DNA of 16,773 nt from contig JADGIF010000153.1 of the NCBI GenBank assembly GCA_018985225.1, positions 1 through 16,773 on the forward strand, given 5' to 3'. A program made the position numbers and the translations under genes. Origin of the DNA: Amoeboradix gromovi (lineage: Eukaryota > Sanchytriomycota > Sanchytriomycetes > Sanchytriales > Sanchytriaceae). Position 1 is the stretch's first letter; each line of letters opens with the position of its first letter. This document shows, one piece after another, positions 8,086 through 16,773 of this stretch. Under the pieces are notes generated by a model. The model saw nothing but the letters and a program-made list of their open reading frames with translations. It was not told the origin of the DNA and did no database searches.

Positions 8086-8770
8086 ATGAAGGCGACAAAG
8101 ATAAGGGAGAAGAGCTCAAAGACGACCTCTTCGCGGTCTGCACTTGCTTCATTGCGCAAGCACATGGAAGAAAAAGTCCTGGAAAAAGATGCGAATGCCA
8201 AGGAAGAAATTCTGATGGAGAAAAAGCTCAAGAGAGTTAAGCGCGAAGAGGCAGATCGAAAAGGGATCTTGAAGATACGTGGTCCTGAATTTTTTAGGCC
8301 AGCTCTGGAAGGTGAGAACGCTACTGGTATCACACTCCAGAAGTTAAGAAACCTTTCAAGATGCAAGACGCTATATGCCTTGAGGATAAGCCATGGGTGT
8401 TAATACACCGGAAATGATATGCGACGAAGCCCTGACTGAGTTGGTAGTCAAGCACAAGGAACAACTCTTCAAAAGTAGGAAGGCTACATACCGCCAGGAA
8501 GAATATTCCAGAGGTAGCCGGTACTATCATTATTTCAAAGACAAGGTTGGGAAAGTCTTACCTCCATAGATGTTCAAGGGTGCGGAAACAAACCATCCAA
8601 GAAGATCAAGGCTATTGCTCTAAATCCAGGTGTCCGGAAGTCTCTTGCACGATATAATGGGGAAGGTGATCGAGATCGATGATAGAGACCTGAATGTCAT
8701 AACAAAGGTGCTTGTTAAGACACTTGCCGCCTCTGGCCTTGGATACCTTGGGGACTCATGCAGTTGTTAG
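8086..8770 (+). pseudogene. Fanzor remnant B, N-terminal half to RuvC-I
   Basis: Reading rightwards, a lysine-rich open frame (8086-8402) resembles the basic N-terminal extension of Fanzors, but that part is not diagnostic. Typical Fanzor pieces then appear in successive frames: LQKLRN (about 8335), KPWVL (8388-8402), NTPEMICDEALTELV (8402-8446), IALNPGVRKSLARYNGEG (RuvC-I, 8614-8667) and KVIEIDDRDLNVI (from 8663). Reading shifts near 8400, between 8569 and 8599, and near 8665, and a TAG lies at 8567-8569. The catalytic Asp of RuvC-I is Asn (8623-8625). The RuvC-II, zinc and RuvC-III parts are absent. Base composition looks visibly richer in G+C than the flanks. Compared with remnant A over 15 RuvC-I codons, 31 of 45 bases agree, so the two are related but distinct copies. 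Confidence 0.75.
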
Positions 8771-8951
8771 TTTAGCACTAACGATAATGAGAAAGAGAAA
8801 TTGTGCATTATGTACAATTTCGGTGATTTTCTTGAGGAGATGATAGAGAAAACTGTATATCGCCAAAGCAAGATGATAAAATATGAGCCGTTTCCCTCAA
8901 TTCTAGAAGCTACTTTTTACAGTGTGTGTCCCAAGTTTAAAGTATTAACAT

Positions 8952-10562
8952 TTACTTTTCAATCACTCTTTTAATATCCTCATATCCTATCAGGACCACA
9001 TCTTGTATTTTTTCATTCAACAAATAGGTATTTCTTGCCAATTCTAAACTATCATCAGTCACCTTTTGGGTCGTGATGAAATAAAATTTACCCAATGTGT
9101 AGTCTGTGTATTTTTTTTTGATTTTCTGCCAATTTCGAGCAGCCTTGGTTAAAATATCCTTCATATTTCTTGCTTGCTTATTTGTCATCGCCGCAATGTT
9201 ATCATCATCAATTTTGTGCTCTAAAGGTATCTTTCCATTATATCCATCAGTCCATCTTTTTTTTTTATCACCACATTTTATTTGAATAATGTGAATTTTC
9301 CTTTCGTTGACAACAAATCCATCCATGTCGTTATCTTCGGCACCCGTAATTTGGTAAACGCCATCAACTAGTTCTGTACCTTCTTGTTCACGATACTCGC
9401 CTATTTGTAAATCGTCAGAGTGCTTTAAGATTACAGATTCCATATAGTGACCCAGTGAAGTAAATTTCTTTTCAGTCAACAAATTAAAGACCAAGAAATC
9501 CAAATAATCACTTTTCAATTTAAAATAATTCACTATATACGTGATTGTAAATGGCAACAGCAATTGTAATTCCTGTATACCGGAAGAATGAAAAAAGTAC
9601 GACTCTTGATATTCAGAAATGCATGCGTAAAACTCGCCTGGGAGAGACTGGCTAGTAAACAATTCTGCCCATTTTAGAGTTATAATCGATAACGGATTGC
9701 TATCGTCATATTTCAGATAAAACATGGTTAAAATTGAAGCCAAGGTATCATTTTTATTGATATAAGTCCCAAAGTCTTTTTCGGAAATACACTCATCATT
9801 AACCGAATTCATGTATCTGGGAATGCCACCTGTTTTCCAAAGAATATCAGCAGCAGCACCTAAAGCGACTCCGCAATAATTTGCTATTTGGTTTGCCTCT
9901 CTCAATGGATAAACGTATTTCCTTGTATATACTGTGTTGTTCAAATTGGCGTAATCAGGTTTATCACTAAATGCATATTTGTCCAGTTTGTATGAGCTAC
10001 TGGATATGAACCCCAGCACGGTTGTAGATTTGCCAATGACATACAACTGGTAGATGATTTCTTGGCTAGATGTTTTGTCGTTTAACTCATAAACATGATG
10101 AATTTCATCTGCAAAGAAAAACAGTCTGAAGCCTTGAGCTCTAAGAGCTGCAAACCAGTCAAGTTTCTGATCATAGTCATCGTGTTTTAAATTGCAGCCT
10201 TTTTTCTCAAGCCAATTCTGTATTTTATCAAACGGTGAAGTTAATTTTGACAATGGCTGAGACATATCCGAGTAGAAACTCTGTGCATTTAATTTCTTTT
10301 CCTCAAAATATATGTTGAGCAGTGAATTCATATTTCTCATCAACCATGTCTTGCCTGTACCTCTAGCACCAACAATAGCATAGTTTGGTTTTTGATTTTC
10401 CTGATTTAAATTTAGCATTTTTTGAACACCATCAGAGATATCTTTAACTAGGGCTCTCACATCTTTTGTAGAGAAAAGAGGCTTTGAGCCCAGTGTTTCC
10501 CATTTAGAAACTATATGATCATTGACAGCTGAAATATGCAAATTAGATAAATCTTCTTCCAT
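8952..10562 (-). CDS. P-loop ATPase fused to a PD-(D/E)XK-like nuclease (Crinkler/RHS-type)
   Basis: The protein has 536 residues in one uninterrupted exon. A P-loop GARGTGKT is at 65-72. A Walker B strand LFFFADE at 147-153 is followed by HH. A strand GFISSSS (184-190) and a GGIPRYM motif (245-251), typical of STAND/archaeal-type ATPases, come next. The C-terminal part carries a restriction-endonuclease-like core: GHYMESVI with Glu375, DMDGFVV with Asp414, and IIQIKCG with Gln427 and Lys429. This ATPase-plus-nuclease order is that described for the Crinkler/RHS class of transposon-related effectors, but no LFLAK-type header or signal peptide is seen, so secretion is not supported. A role as a selfish element, host-conflict or defence protein is inference. 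Motifs look intact. No partner gene adjoins it, and it lies next to the Fanzor debris. Confidence 0.7.
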   Translation of the reverse strand: MEEDLSNLHISAVNDHIVSKWETLGSKPLFSTKDVRALVKDISDGVQKMLNLNQENQKPNYAIVGARGTGKTWLMRNMNSLLNIYFEEKKLNAQSFYSDMSQPLSKLTSPFDKIQNWLEKKGCNLKHDDYDQKLDWFAALRAQGFRLFFFADEIHHVYELNDKTSSQEIIYQLYVIGKSTTVLGFISSSSYKLDKYAFSDKPDYANLNNTVYTRKYVYPLREANQIANYCGVALGAAADILWKTGGIPRYMNSVNDECISEKDFGTYINKNDTLASILTMFYLKYDDSNPLSIITLKWAELFTSQSLPGEFYACISEYQESYFFHSSGIQELQLLLPFTITYIVNYFKLKSDYLDFLVFNLLTEKKFTSLGHYMESVILKHSDDLQIGEYREQEGTELVDGVYQITGAEDNDMDGFVVNERKIHIIQIKCGDKKKRWTDGYNGKIPLEHKIDDDNIAAMTNKQARNMKDILTKAARNWQKIKKKYTDYTLGKFYFITTQKVTDDSLELARNTYLLNEKIQDVVLIGYEDIKRVIEK

Positions 10563-12343
10563 TTTACGTGTTTGATAAAAAGTTTCAAAATACAGAGCAA
10601 ATTGGATTCACAGAGCTGTCGAGAATTTGGAATTAAAGAGCACCGATATTTGTACAATTATCAGATACATCACCAACGACGAGGATGATATTGAATCCTC
10701 GTAACGGGGAGCTTTCGTTAAATATCGGAGGCCGCCATCAGACAAGAGTTGGTGCAGCTTTGAATGAAAATATCTTGGCTATTGTCTGTCCAAAAGATGG
10801 CTTATTCAATTAGGCTTTAATGTAAGGATGTCCATAGACAAGTCATTTAATTTGAAGGCAATGCTCTTTCGCCTGATAAAGAAGAGCGATTAAATATTTT
10901 TAGCTTATCAACTACCATAAAAACATGAAATTCTTCTCGGATGTATAATAACACACGACTCGGGTCTCTTTTCTTTCTTTCAAACAACGTTGTTGGGACA
11001 AGTGCATTAGATACAAATAAATAATCAGTCCAATTCAAATCATCTTCAATAAGTGTATGCCGTTCTATAAGCAAATCGTTTACTTTGTCTCTTACAAAAT
11101 ACAGCGCCAGGATATTCAATCTGAAATACAGAAAAGTGATACTGTGCAATACTTGAAATATCATAAAATATAAGATCATGTTTGTTTAGAACCTCTGTGA
11201 TATCAGTTGATGCTACTCAACGCAGTATTGGTGTTAAATTACTACCACTTTTTGATCGGAAGATAGCAAATTCTTCAAATCCAATCATAAGGGACATACA
11301 AACTAGTGTTTTAGAAGTGCCACAATTTTTGCTGTTTAAAACGTTATTGTAGAAGATTGCACAATAAATTGTGGCAAAACACGAGATAATAACAGAAAGA
11401 TGCATAGCACATTGTAACATTAATAGATGTTTAAATGCATTTATCTTCTTTCTACATCGATACGAGTGTAATATTGTAGAGCATAGATTCGGGTACATTA
11501 AGTGGTGTTTTAATAACTGACGAGGCTACTTTTAATTTAGAAAAACTCAAGGACTTTATGATGGAGAGCCAATTGCGTTTACTGAAGAAAGATACAATGA
11601 GTCACTAGAAGATGAATTTACTAATTGCGGTTCTTTTAGATCCAAGCAGTAGTAATCCAAAATCAATTGATCAACTGCTGCTCTGCGACAGAGATTCTCA
11701 CTAAACCATGTTCCATCGAGTCGTATCCTAATACGATGGCATCACCTTATTTAAAGTAATATCAACATTTTGGTACAAGCATATCATATCCACATGTTTA
11801 AGTGTTCTGAACCAATTTTTGACAGCAGAGTACTATATTACTGAGAACTAGTCATATAGCGCCAGTGAAACAATTGGTTGTTTTTGGAACAGATATAAAG
11901 TAACGAAACTGTATAGAATTCATGGAATTCTAACAGATATCAGACCCAGATTCAGCGAAAAATTAAAGTCGGCAGAACAAGAAGATTCTTTTGAATGATA
12001 CAAAGAGAAGAGCACATTTTGTTCAGTTTAAATTAAATCAATTTATTGAGTACACCATACTTGAGTCAAATTGGCCTTAGGGTAAGATTAATCTGGTTAA
12101 ATTCGTTGAGCTGAATCCTTCTTGGATTATATTAATCTGAACTTACATGTCCAGTAAGTTCACCATATCAGACATTAACCTCTCCTGAGCATTCTTGTAC
12201 TATCAATTGTTTAGTGTTATATGGATGACCTGATAAAACTTGCTTATCGTTGGTTGGGCACCTATTTTTATGGGCTTGTATATCCAAGTGCTCAATATAG
12301 CCTTTTTCTTTTTGTGCCCCTCCAGTCTACTTTTCACACAAGC
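10563..12343. other. Gene-poor stretch, probably decayed sequence
   Basis: About 1.8 kb with no coding region I can support. Short open stretches exist on both strands (minus 10847-11179 and 11217-11498; plus near 11540-11652, reading FRKTQGLYDGEP) but none shows a known family, and stops are frequent. The promoter of the chromodomain gene should lie at its right end. It may be the remains of an inserted element. Confidence 0.6.
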
Positions 12344-14122
12344 ATGTCCCAAATGTCTATCGTAAATAGATATAAATTGAGAAAGAGAGAATCTAGCACC
12401 GAAGATGAAAACGGCTCAGGTTCTGATGATAATTTTATTGTAGAGTCACACAGCAACTCTACTGAGAAACTAGGAAGCAATGAATTTTATGTTGAACAAA
12501 TCCTGGACAGTAAATACGATGCTAGAAAGAAGAGATTCCAATACTATATAAAATGGGAAGGCTTCTCTGATTCCGAAAACACCTGGGAAGATGAAAGAAA
12601 CGTGAGTAAAGAAGTAATTTCTTCTTATTTTCAACAGATTAAAAAAGACGCATACTCTCAAGTACAAGAAGCTCAAAAAGATAGTAACCGAAATAGGTTG
12701 CAATACAAAAAGTCGCTACTTATCTTGGAAAGAATTCATAACTTCATTAAGAGGTGCAATTGTCACACTTCCAATGATTATATCCTAGATGTAGTCAAAC
12801 AGATATTGTGCGGATTAGATCAAGATACATATGAATGTTTTGAACCAACAGGATACACTGTATTAAGTATAAATAGATTTAAAGACATTCTCAGTGATAT
12901 GAACTGCAAAGTTGCTGTTCGTTTATCAAAAAATAATGAGGTTTCCGAACAAGTTTGGGATTGGACTAAAGCTTTGGAGATATGCCCCAAAGAATTGTCG
13001 CTATACTTTCTCGAAAAGCTCGGTATTCGACATAATCCAAAAGACCCGAATATTGATGAAATTTCCATAGAAGCAGCTGTAAATCCACTGCCGCAGCTAC
13101 TTGATGTGAATCATAGTTCTGATAAACGTTATACTACAGAGACAATACATAACTTTCATATGAACGATTTTCATTTTAATTCAAAAACAACTGACTCATT
13201 AGCTGTGAATACCGTTGATTCAAGTAGCCAGTCTAATCTATCTAATCTGGATGGCATTATCGATATCCAACATTCTATTCAGATGGAGCAACACATTCTC
13301 CGAAATATGCCTAAATACACGGCAGAGGCTTCTGATAAAAATAGCAGATCTCGCAGTGTAGGGAGTCATAGGCATCTATCTAGCTTTCCCACTCTCAGTA
13401 CATTAGAAAGACCGGTGACAAGATCTAGAAGCGCGTCTAAGCATTCCGCACCTTCAAATAATCAATTTGAAAAACAAACGACAATTGAACCCGATAAAGC
13501 GTTTCTACTGCCTAGTTACGCTACTGTTAATTGCCAAAGCTGTGATTCGAGCGATGAATCAAACACTAGCACAAATGAGGACCTTGAAAGAGTCACCAAT
13601 TGCAGATTTAATGGGCTACACAAAATACGAAGAGATGTACCCGCGATATCTCCAATAACTCCGCTCCCTTCTAGACACTCATCAGTTGATCAACCACTTG
13701 AAATTTGCAGACAATCTGCAAGTACTACTCTGCTCGAACCTGGAGAGATGAAAACCTCTCCAATAGAATCGCTCAATAAAATTACTCCATTCAAATCTGA
13801 ACATATCCTAGACAATTCATTAAATGGCAGTTCTAGCAGGTCAATGAATATAAACCTTAGACATATACCATCTAAAATAAAGGACAAGCGTTCTCTTACC
13901 GCTACTATCAAATCCGGTAGTAGCCCAGTTAAATCTTCAATTATCCCATCGCTAAGGAAATCTTTGGTTGAACACTCACTATTGAAGCACCCCGAAGATG
14001 GTGTCAAATTACTCAAGACACCTAAGAGAAATAATAAATCAATAGGTTCCATTAGAAATCATAGGGTGACTAACATCAATGACACTGCGGACAATAACGT
14101 GTCTAAATATGAAGATTTGTAA
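12344..14122 (+). CDS. Chromodomain protein with long unrecognised C-terminal region
   Basis: From the ATG at 12344 the protein has 592 residues. A chromodomain spans about residues 46-100: EFYVEQILDSKYD, FQYYIKWEGFSDSENTWEDERNV, then a closing helix. The aromatic residues Tyr48, Trp and the ENTWE motif needed to hold methyl-lysine are present, so binding to methylated histone H3 (K9 or K27 type) in heterochromatin is likely. Residues about 125-245 are a possible folded segment with Cys-containing helices (NFIKRCNCHTSNDYI). It does not look like an HP1 chromoshadow domain. The rest is Ser/Thr-rich, basic in patches and probably disordered. The frame is open back to an ATG at 12221, which would add 41 residues with a hydrophobic look. 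I prefer 12344 because a charged, HP1-like lead (KLRKRESSTEDENG) follows it. No Set or helicase domain is visible. Confidence 0.8.
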   Translation: MSQMSIVNRYKLRKRESSTEDENGSGSDDNFIVESHSNSTEKLGSNEFYVEQILDSKYDARKKRFQYYIKWEGFSDSENTWEDERNVSKEVISSYFQQIKKDAYSQVQEAQKDSNRNRLQYKKSLLILERIHNFIKRCNCHTSNDYILDVVKQILCGLDQDTYECFEPTGYTVLSINRFKDILSDMNCKVAVRLSKNNEVSEQVWDWTKALEICPKELSLYFLEKLGIRHNPKDPNIDEISIEAAVNPLPQLLDVNHSSDKRYTTETIHNFHMNDFHFNSKTTDSLAVNTVDSSSQSNLSNLDGIIDIQHSIQMEQHILRNMPKYTAEASDKNSRSRSVGSHRHLSSFPTLSTLERPVTRSRSASKHSAPSNNQFEKQTTIEPDKAFLLPSYATVNCQSCDSSDESNTSTNEDLERVTNCRFNGLHKIRRDVPAISPITPLPSRHSSVDQPLEICRQSASTTLLEPGEMKTSPIESLNKITPFKSEHILDNSLNGSSSRSMNINLRHIPSKIKDKRSLTATIKSGSSPVKSSIIPSLRKSLVEHSLLKHPEDGVKLLKTPKRNNKSIGSIRNHRVTNINDTADNNVSKYEDL

Positions 14123-14683
14123 ACTAATAAGCCCACGCATATCACTGAAATCTACTAATTTGGCAAGAAATGAAAAAATGCAATCCTGACTATAATTAGG
14201 CTCGGATAAAAGAATCTCAACTGTTTAAGTAAAGAGTAAATAGACTTTTAATATTTGAGTAATTTATTGTGACTATAAGAATTCTGTCATTCCAACAGAA
14301 TTTTTCCATAATTTTCTGATTACATTGACGCGGTGGATTCGTTCTTTTCATGTGTTGGGGATGTCTCCAAATCATCTCAGTCCGAGTTTGTCAAATCTCA
14401 AGACATCATCTAGTGATGTAAAAGCACTCTTCCAACTATCATTTGGAAGCTAATGGGAGACCATACAGCACCAGGGACCATACATTTAGAGTGTGTGCAT
14501 CCTTGCTGCATCCAGACCCATAGTAGCAAAGTGTGAGGAGTCACTGTAGCGGCTCGACTAGTGCTTTCAATTTCTCTGTAAAGATCTCTGGTTTATCGTA
14601 ATCGAACAGTTCTAATGAGGGGAATATCCTATTTGTGCTAACCTTCAAACATCTTCAAAAAGAGGGTGTTGTCATAGGAGTTC
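14123..14683. other. Intergenic region between the chromodomain and symporter genes
   Basis: These 561 bases hold no recognisable gene or tRNA. They include one stem-loop (14280-14302) and must contain the 3' end of the chromodomain gene and the promoter of the symporter gene. A short direct repeat, gaccatac, occurs twice near 14460-14490. Confidence 0.5.
14280..14302. repeat. Short inverted repeat (8-base arms, 7-base loop)
   Basis: aattctgt (14280-14287) pairs perfectly with acagaatt (14295-14302), and a T run follows. It could form a hairpin in a 3' untranslated region. With an AT-rich background this may be chance. Confidence 0.4.
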
Positions 14684-16087
14684 ATGTTTTTAGAAGCAGT
14701 ATATGTTGCGACATTTTCGATACTAATAGCACTAGGAATATTTGCCTTATACCAGTCCAGGCATTACCAAAATAAAACAAAATCTGATTACACGAGCCCC
14801 AAAAAACATTCTACAATAAAAGTTATGTGGTCCATGTATTCCGCCAGTGTAGGGTCATGGGTGAGTGTGGCACCTAGCCAATATGCTAGCTTTGCAGGAA
14901 TTTTGGGGCTGGTAATGTATGCTTTTAGTTCAGCAATTCCGATAAGTATCGTCTCAGTAATGAGTGGTAAAATGAGCGAAAGTAGTTCTATGAATGAGTA
15001 CATAGGTAAGAGATTTGGTAAGCATTCTCAAGTTTTTGTTATTATAGTATCAATTCTGAACATGGGCATTGCCTTGGTCGCAGAGTACACAACAATCGGG
15101 TCAATATTTCAAAATGTAGTGCAAAGTTCACCCGTGCCATCCATGATACTGATTGGGTTAGTTACTATGTCATACACTAGTATTGGAGGTGTAGCTGTAT
15201 CTGTTGTTACTGATCAGGTCCTGGCAGTTTTGACAATGATACTACTCCTTACGACGCTAGTTTATATATTAGTTAATTTTAGGCCTATTTTACCACCTTT
15301 ACCCGCAAGCATGGGAATTAATGAGGCAGGGTTATCGTCAATATTGACAATGCCAGTTTCAATGATATCTTCAACTATATTTAGTGAATCTATGTGGCAG
15401 AGAGTTGAAGCTTCAGAGAACAGAAGGTCACTTTATATATCTGCCTTTTTTGCCTCCATAATAGTTTTTATTGTTTTGATGTTTTACGGTTTGGTGGGAT
15501 TCTTTGTAACTTGGGCCGAGTTGTCTGCAGATCCCAATACCTTGTTTTTTCACATATTCAGTGACACAGAGAGCTGGATAGCTGTCGTTTCGATTGTTAT
15601 ATCATCCATGATGAGTCAATCTGCTATTGATTCCTTGCAAAATGCACTTGTTGCATCAGTTTGCAGCAATATAATCCCTTGCACAATATCTTTCGCTAGA
15701 TTTGCTGTGTTTTTAATCAACGTACCGGCTATTTTGATTAGCTTACAGATGTACCCAATAATGAATTTGTACTTGATGGTTAACTTGATTACGGCAAGTT
15801 GTGTGGCACCCTTACTACTAGGTCTCTTAGACATACAATATTATAGGGGATGGGCATTTATTGCCTCTTGCTTAATGGGAATGTTGGGTGTCTCATTAGT
15901 TGGTATCATAGAAACGGGATCATTAACTCATGGAATGCAACTGTCATGGATTGGAAATGAGTTTAACTACAAATATTTTGTAGCAGCATTAACTGTCTCT
16001 GCGGGTTGCGTTTTTCTATTTTCTACGATTTTAGGTGCTTTACAGCGCAAAACTTTCAGCATACCAGCCACACTTGAAAAGCTTTAA
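14684..16087 (+). CDS. Sodium/solute symporter (SSS) family transporter, fungal urea-permease-like
   Basis: This 467-residue integral membrane protein has about 12-13 hydrophobic segments. Family hallmarks are a broken helix with SMYSASVGSWVSVAPSQYASFAGILG (50-75), NMGIALVAEYTTIGSIF (126-142), TSIGGVAVSVVTDQVLAVLTM (165-185), SESMWQRVEASENRRSL (234-250) and SQSAIDSLQNALVAS (311-325). This is the LeuT-fold SSS family, whose members move urea, proline, sugars or other solutes with Na+ or H+. The motifs resemble a fungal group annotated as urea transporter-like, but the substrate cannot be read from sequence, so I give no symbol. At 467 residues it is shorter than Dur3 (over 600). The ATG at 14684 begins the first membrane helix directly. 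No breaks are visible. Confidence 0.85.
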   Translation: MFLEAVYVATFSILIALGIFALYQSRHYQNKTKSDYTSPKKHSTIKVMWSMYSASVGSWVSVAPSQYASFAGILGLVMYAFSSAIPISIVSVMSGKMSESSSMNEYIGKRFGKHSQVFVIIVSILNMGIALVAEYTTIGSIFQNVVQSSPVPSMILIGLVTMSYTSIGGVAVSVVTDQVLAVLTMILLLTTLVYILVNFRPILPPLPASMGINEAGLSSILTMPVSMISSTIFSESMWQRVEASENRRSLYISAFFASIIVFIVLMFYGLVGFFVTWAELSADPNTLFFHIFSDTESWIAVVSIVISSMMSQSAIDSLQNALVASVCSNIIPCTISFARFAVFLINVPAILISLQMYPIMNLYLMVNLITASCVAPLLLGLLDIQYYRGWAFIASCLMGMLGVSLVGIIETGSLTHGMQLSWIGNEFNYKYFVAALTVSAGCVFLFSTILGALQRKTFSIPATLEKL

Positions 16088-16773
16088 CAGCCAAATTCTT
16101 ATTTGTTTAAAACGAAGCAGAATTAATAAATTCTAATGTAATTGACAAACTGGTCTCATTATCTGGATATTTCTGAACGCAGTACTGCTCTTAATATACT
16201 AAACCTGCACACAATTTTAAATCGTCTGAACAGTGTTGGAGTGCAACTATTGCCTTCCAAGGCTCAAAAACTCTGTTTATGGGATGTTACCAACTTGTAC
16301 ACTTTGTCATGACCGAAGTAGTTTACATGAGCCGCAGCAGATATCCAACTTTTGGATTTATTTTATCAATACGAGTTCTAAAAGATGTACAATGGATATC
16401 ATGGAAGTAGATATTGTCAAACACATACTTTTGCAGAAAAGCAGAGAATCATTGAAACAAGAATCACCTGGATTCAGGCGTGAACAAATTTCCTGTGGGA
16501 TATAAAAATGTGATCCTCTTCGAGTTTTGCTTGCATGAGTTTAATTAAATAAGATATAATCCAAAAGAGAAATCTTTTTGGATAGGAAAAAAGGATATCT
16601 ATAAAGTTATGAATCATATGAAAGATCGAACAGAGGATTAACATATGGGACATCAAATATAAAAACTGGACCAACATTCTGTAACAACTTGGAACATTAT
16701 TTCAGCTTTATTAATTTTATGGATTTAAGAGGCGAGTGGACATGCAGCTAGTTGCGGAGTTGACGAGTATAAA
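16088..16773. other. Right flank without a supportable gene
   Basis: An AATAAA at 16125-16130 is a likely poly(A) signal for the symporter gene. Beyond it, a 90-codon open stretch (16233-16505, plus) and a 67-codon one (16474-16677, minus) show no family resemblance, and alternative frames are broken by stops. I see nothing else here. Confidence 0.5.

Noticed and set aside
8045-8366. Minus-strand open frame extending the Fanzor A reading upstream
   Set aside because: In frame with RuvC-I, but beyond about 8045 the residues do not look like Fanzor and the plus strand carries the other copy.
10680-10701. Inverted repeat cgaggat...atcctcg with an 8-base loop
   Set aside because: Seven-base arms with no linked feature or T run are within chance expectation.
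10847-11498. Two minus-strand open frames of 110 and 93 codons
   Set aside because: No recognisable motifs, non-ATG or weak starts possible, AT-rich chance openings likely.
14684-16087. Naming the symporter DUR3
   Set aside because: It is SSS family and urea-permease-like, but it is much shorter than Dur3 and the substrate-site evidence is insufficient for the symbol.
1-16773. tRNA genes, rRNA and CRISPR arrays
   Set aside because: No convincing tRNA B-box with cloverleaf, no rRNA core sequence and no regularly spaced repeats were seen by eye. A covariance-model scan would be decisive.

Overview
This window reads as nuclear DNA of a eukaryote, most likely an early-diverging, flagellated member of the fungal lineage (chytrid, blastoclad, rozellid or aphelid grade). 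The evidence is an LCL3-type membrane thermonuclease and a fungal-type sodium/solute symporter, which are fungal gene types, plus a DUF4200/CCDC42-like coiled-coil protein normally tied to the ciliary axoneme. MED25, which most yeasts and moulds lack, is also present. The DNA is AT-rich. TAA, TAG and TGA all end genes, so the code looks standard. No bacterial features (ribosome binding sites, operons) were seen. Species cannot be named from the sequence.

Layout. Positions 1-7190 are very compact and hold housekeeping genes: a RING-finger protein, a Cdc20/Cdh1-family activator of the anaphase-promoting complex, Mediator subunit MED25, an LCL3-like nuclease, a CCDC42-like axonemal protein (minus strand) and the GTPase GPN1. 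Gaps between genes are only 9 to about 130 bases, and likely poly(A) signals overlap stop or start codons. Two genes in this block are each interrupted by a 19-base intron. The two introns share the same layout, GTATT, four bases, ACTAAT, two bases, AG, and removing them restores well-conserved protein reading.

Positions 7191-12340 form an accessory island. It contains two broken, head-to-head Fanzor (eukaryotic TnpB-like RNA-guided nuclease) remnants. Next comes an intact minus-strand gene for a P-loop ATPase fused to a PD-(D/E)XK-type nuclease, resembling the Crinkler/RHS class of transposon-related effectors. About 1.7 kb of sequence without any recognisable gene follows.

Positions 12344-14122 encode a chromodomain protein with a long unrecognised C-terminal part. 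Positions 14684-16087 encode a membrane symporter of the SSS (urea/proline-type) family. The right end, 16088-16773, has no supportable gene.

The housekeeping genes do not form one pathway. They cover cell-cycle proteolysis, transcription (MED25; GPN1 for RNA polymerase II assembly), organelle membrane nuclease, flagellum and transport. The most distinctive signals are the twin 19-base introns, the Fanzor graveyard and the ATPase-nuclease gene beside it.
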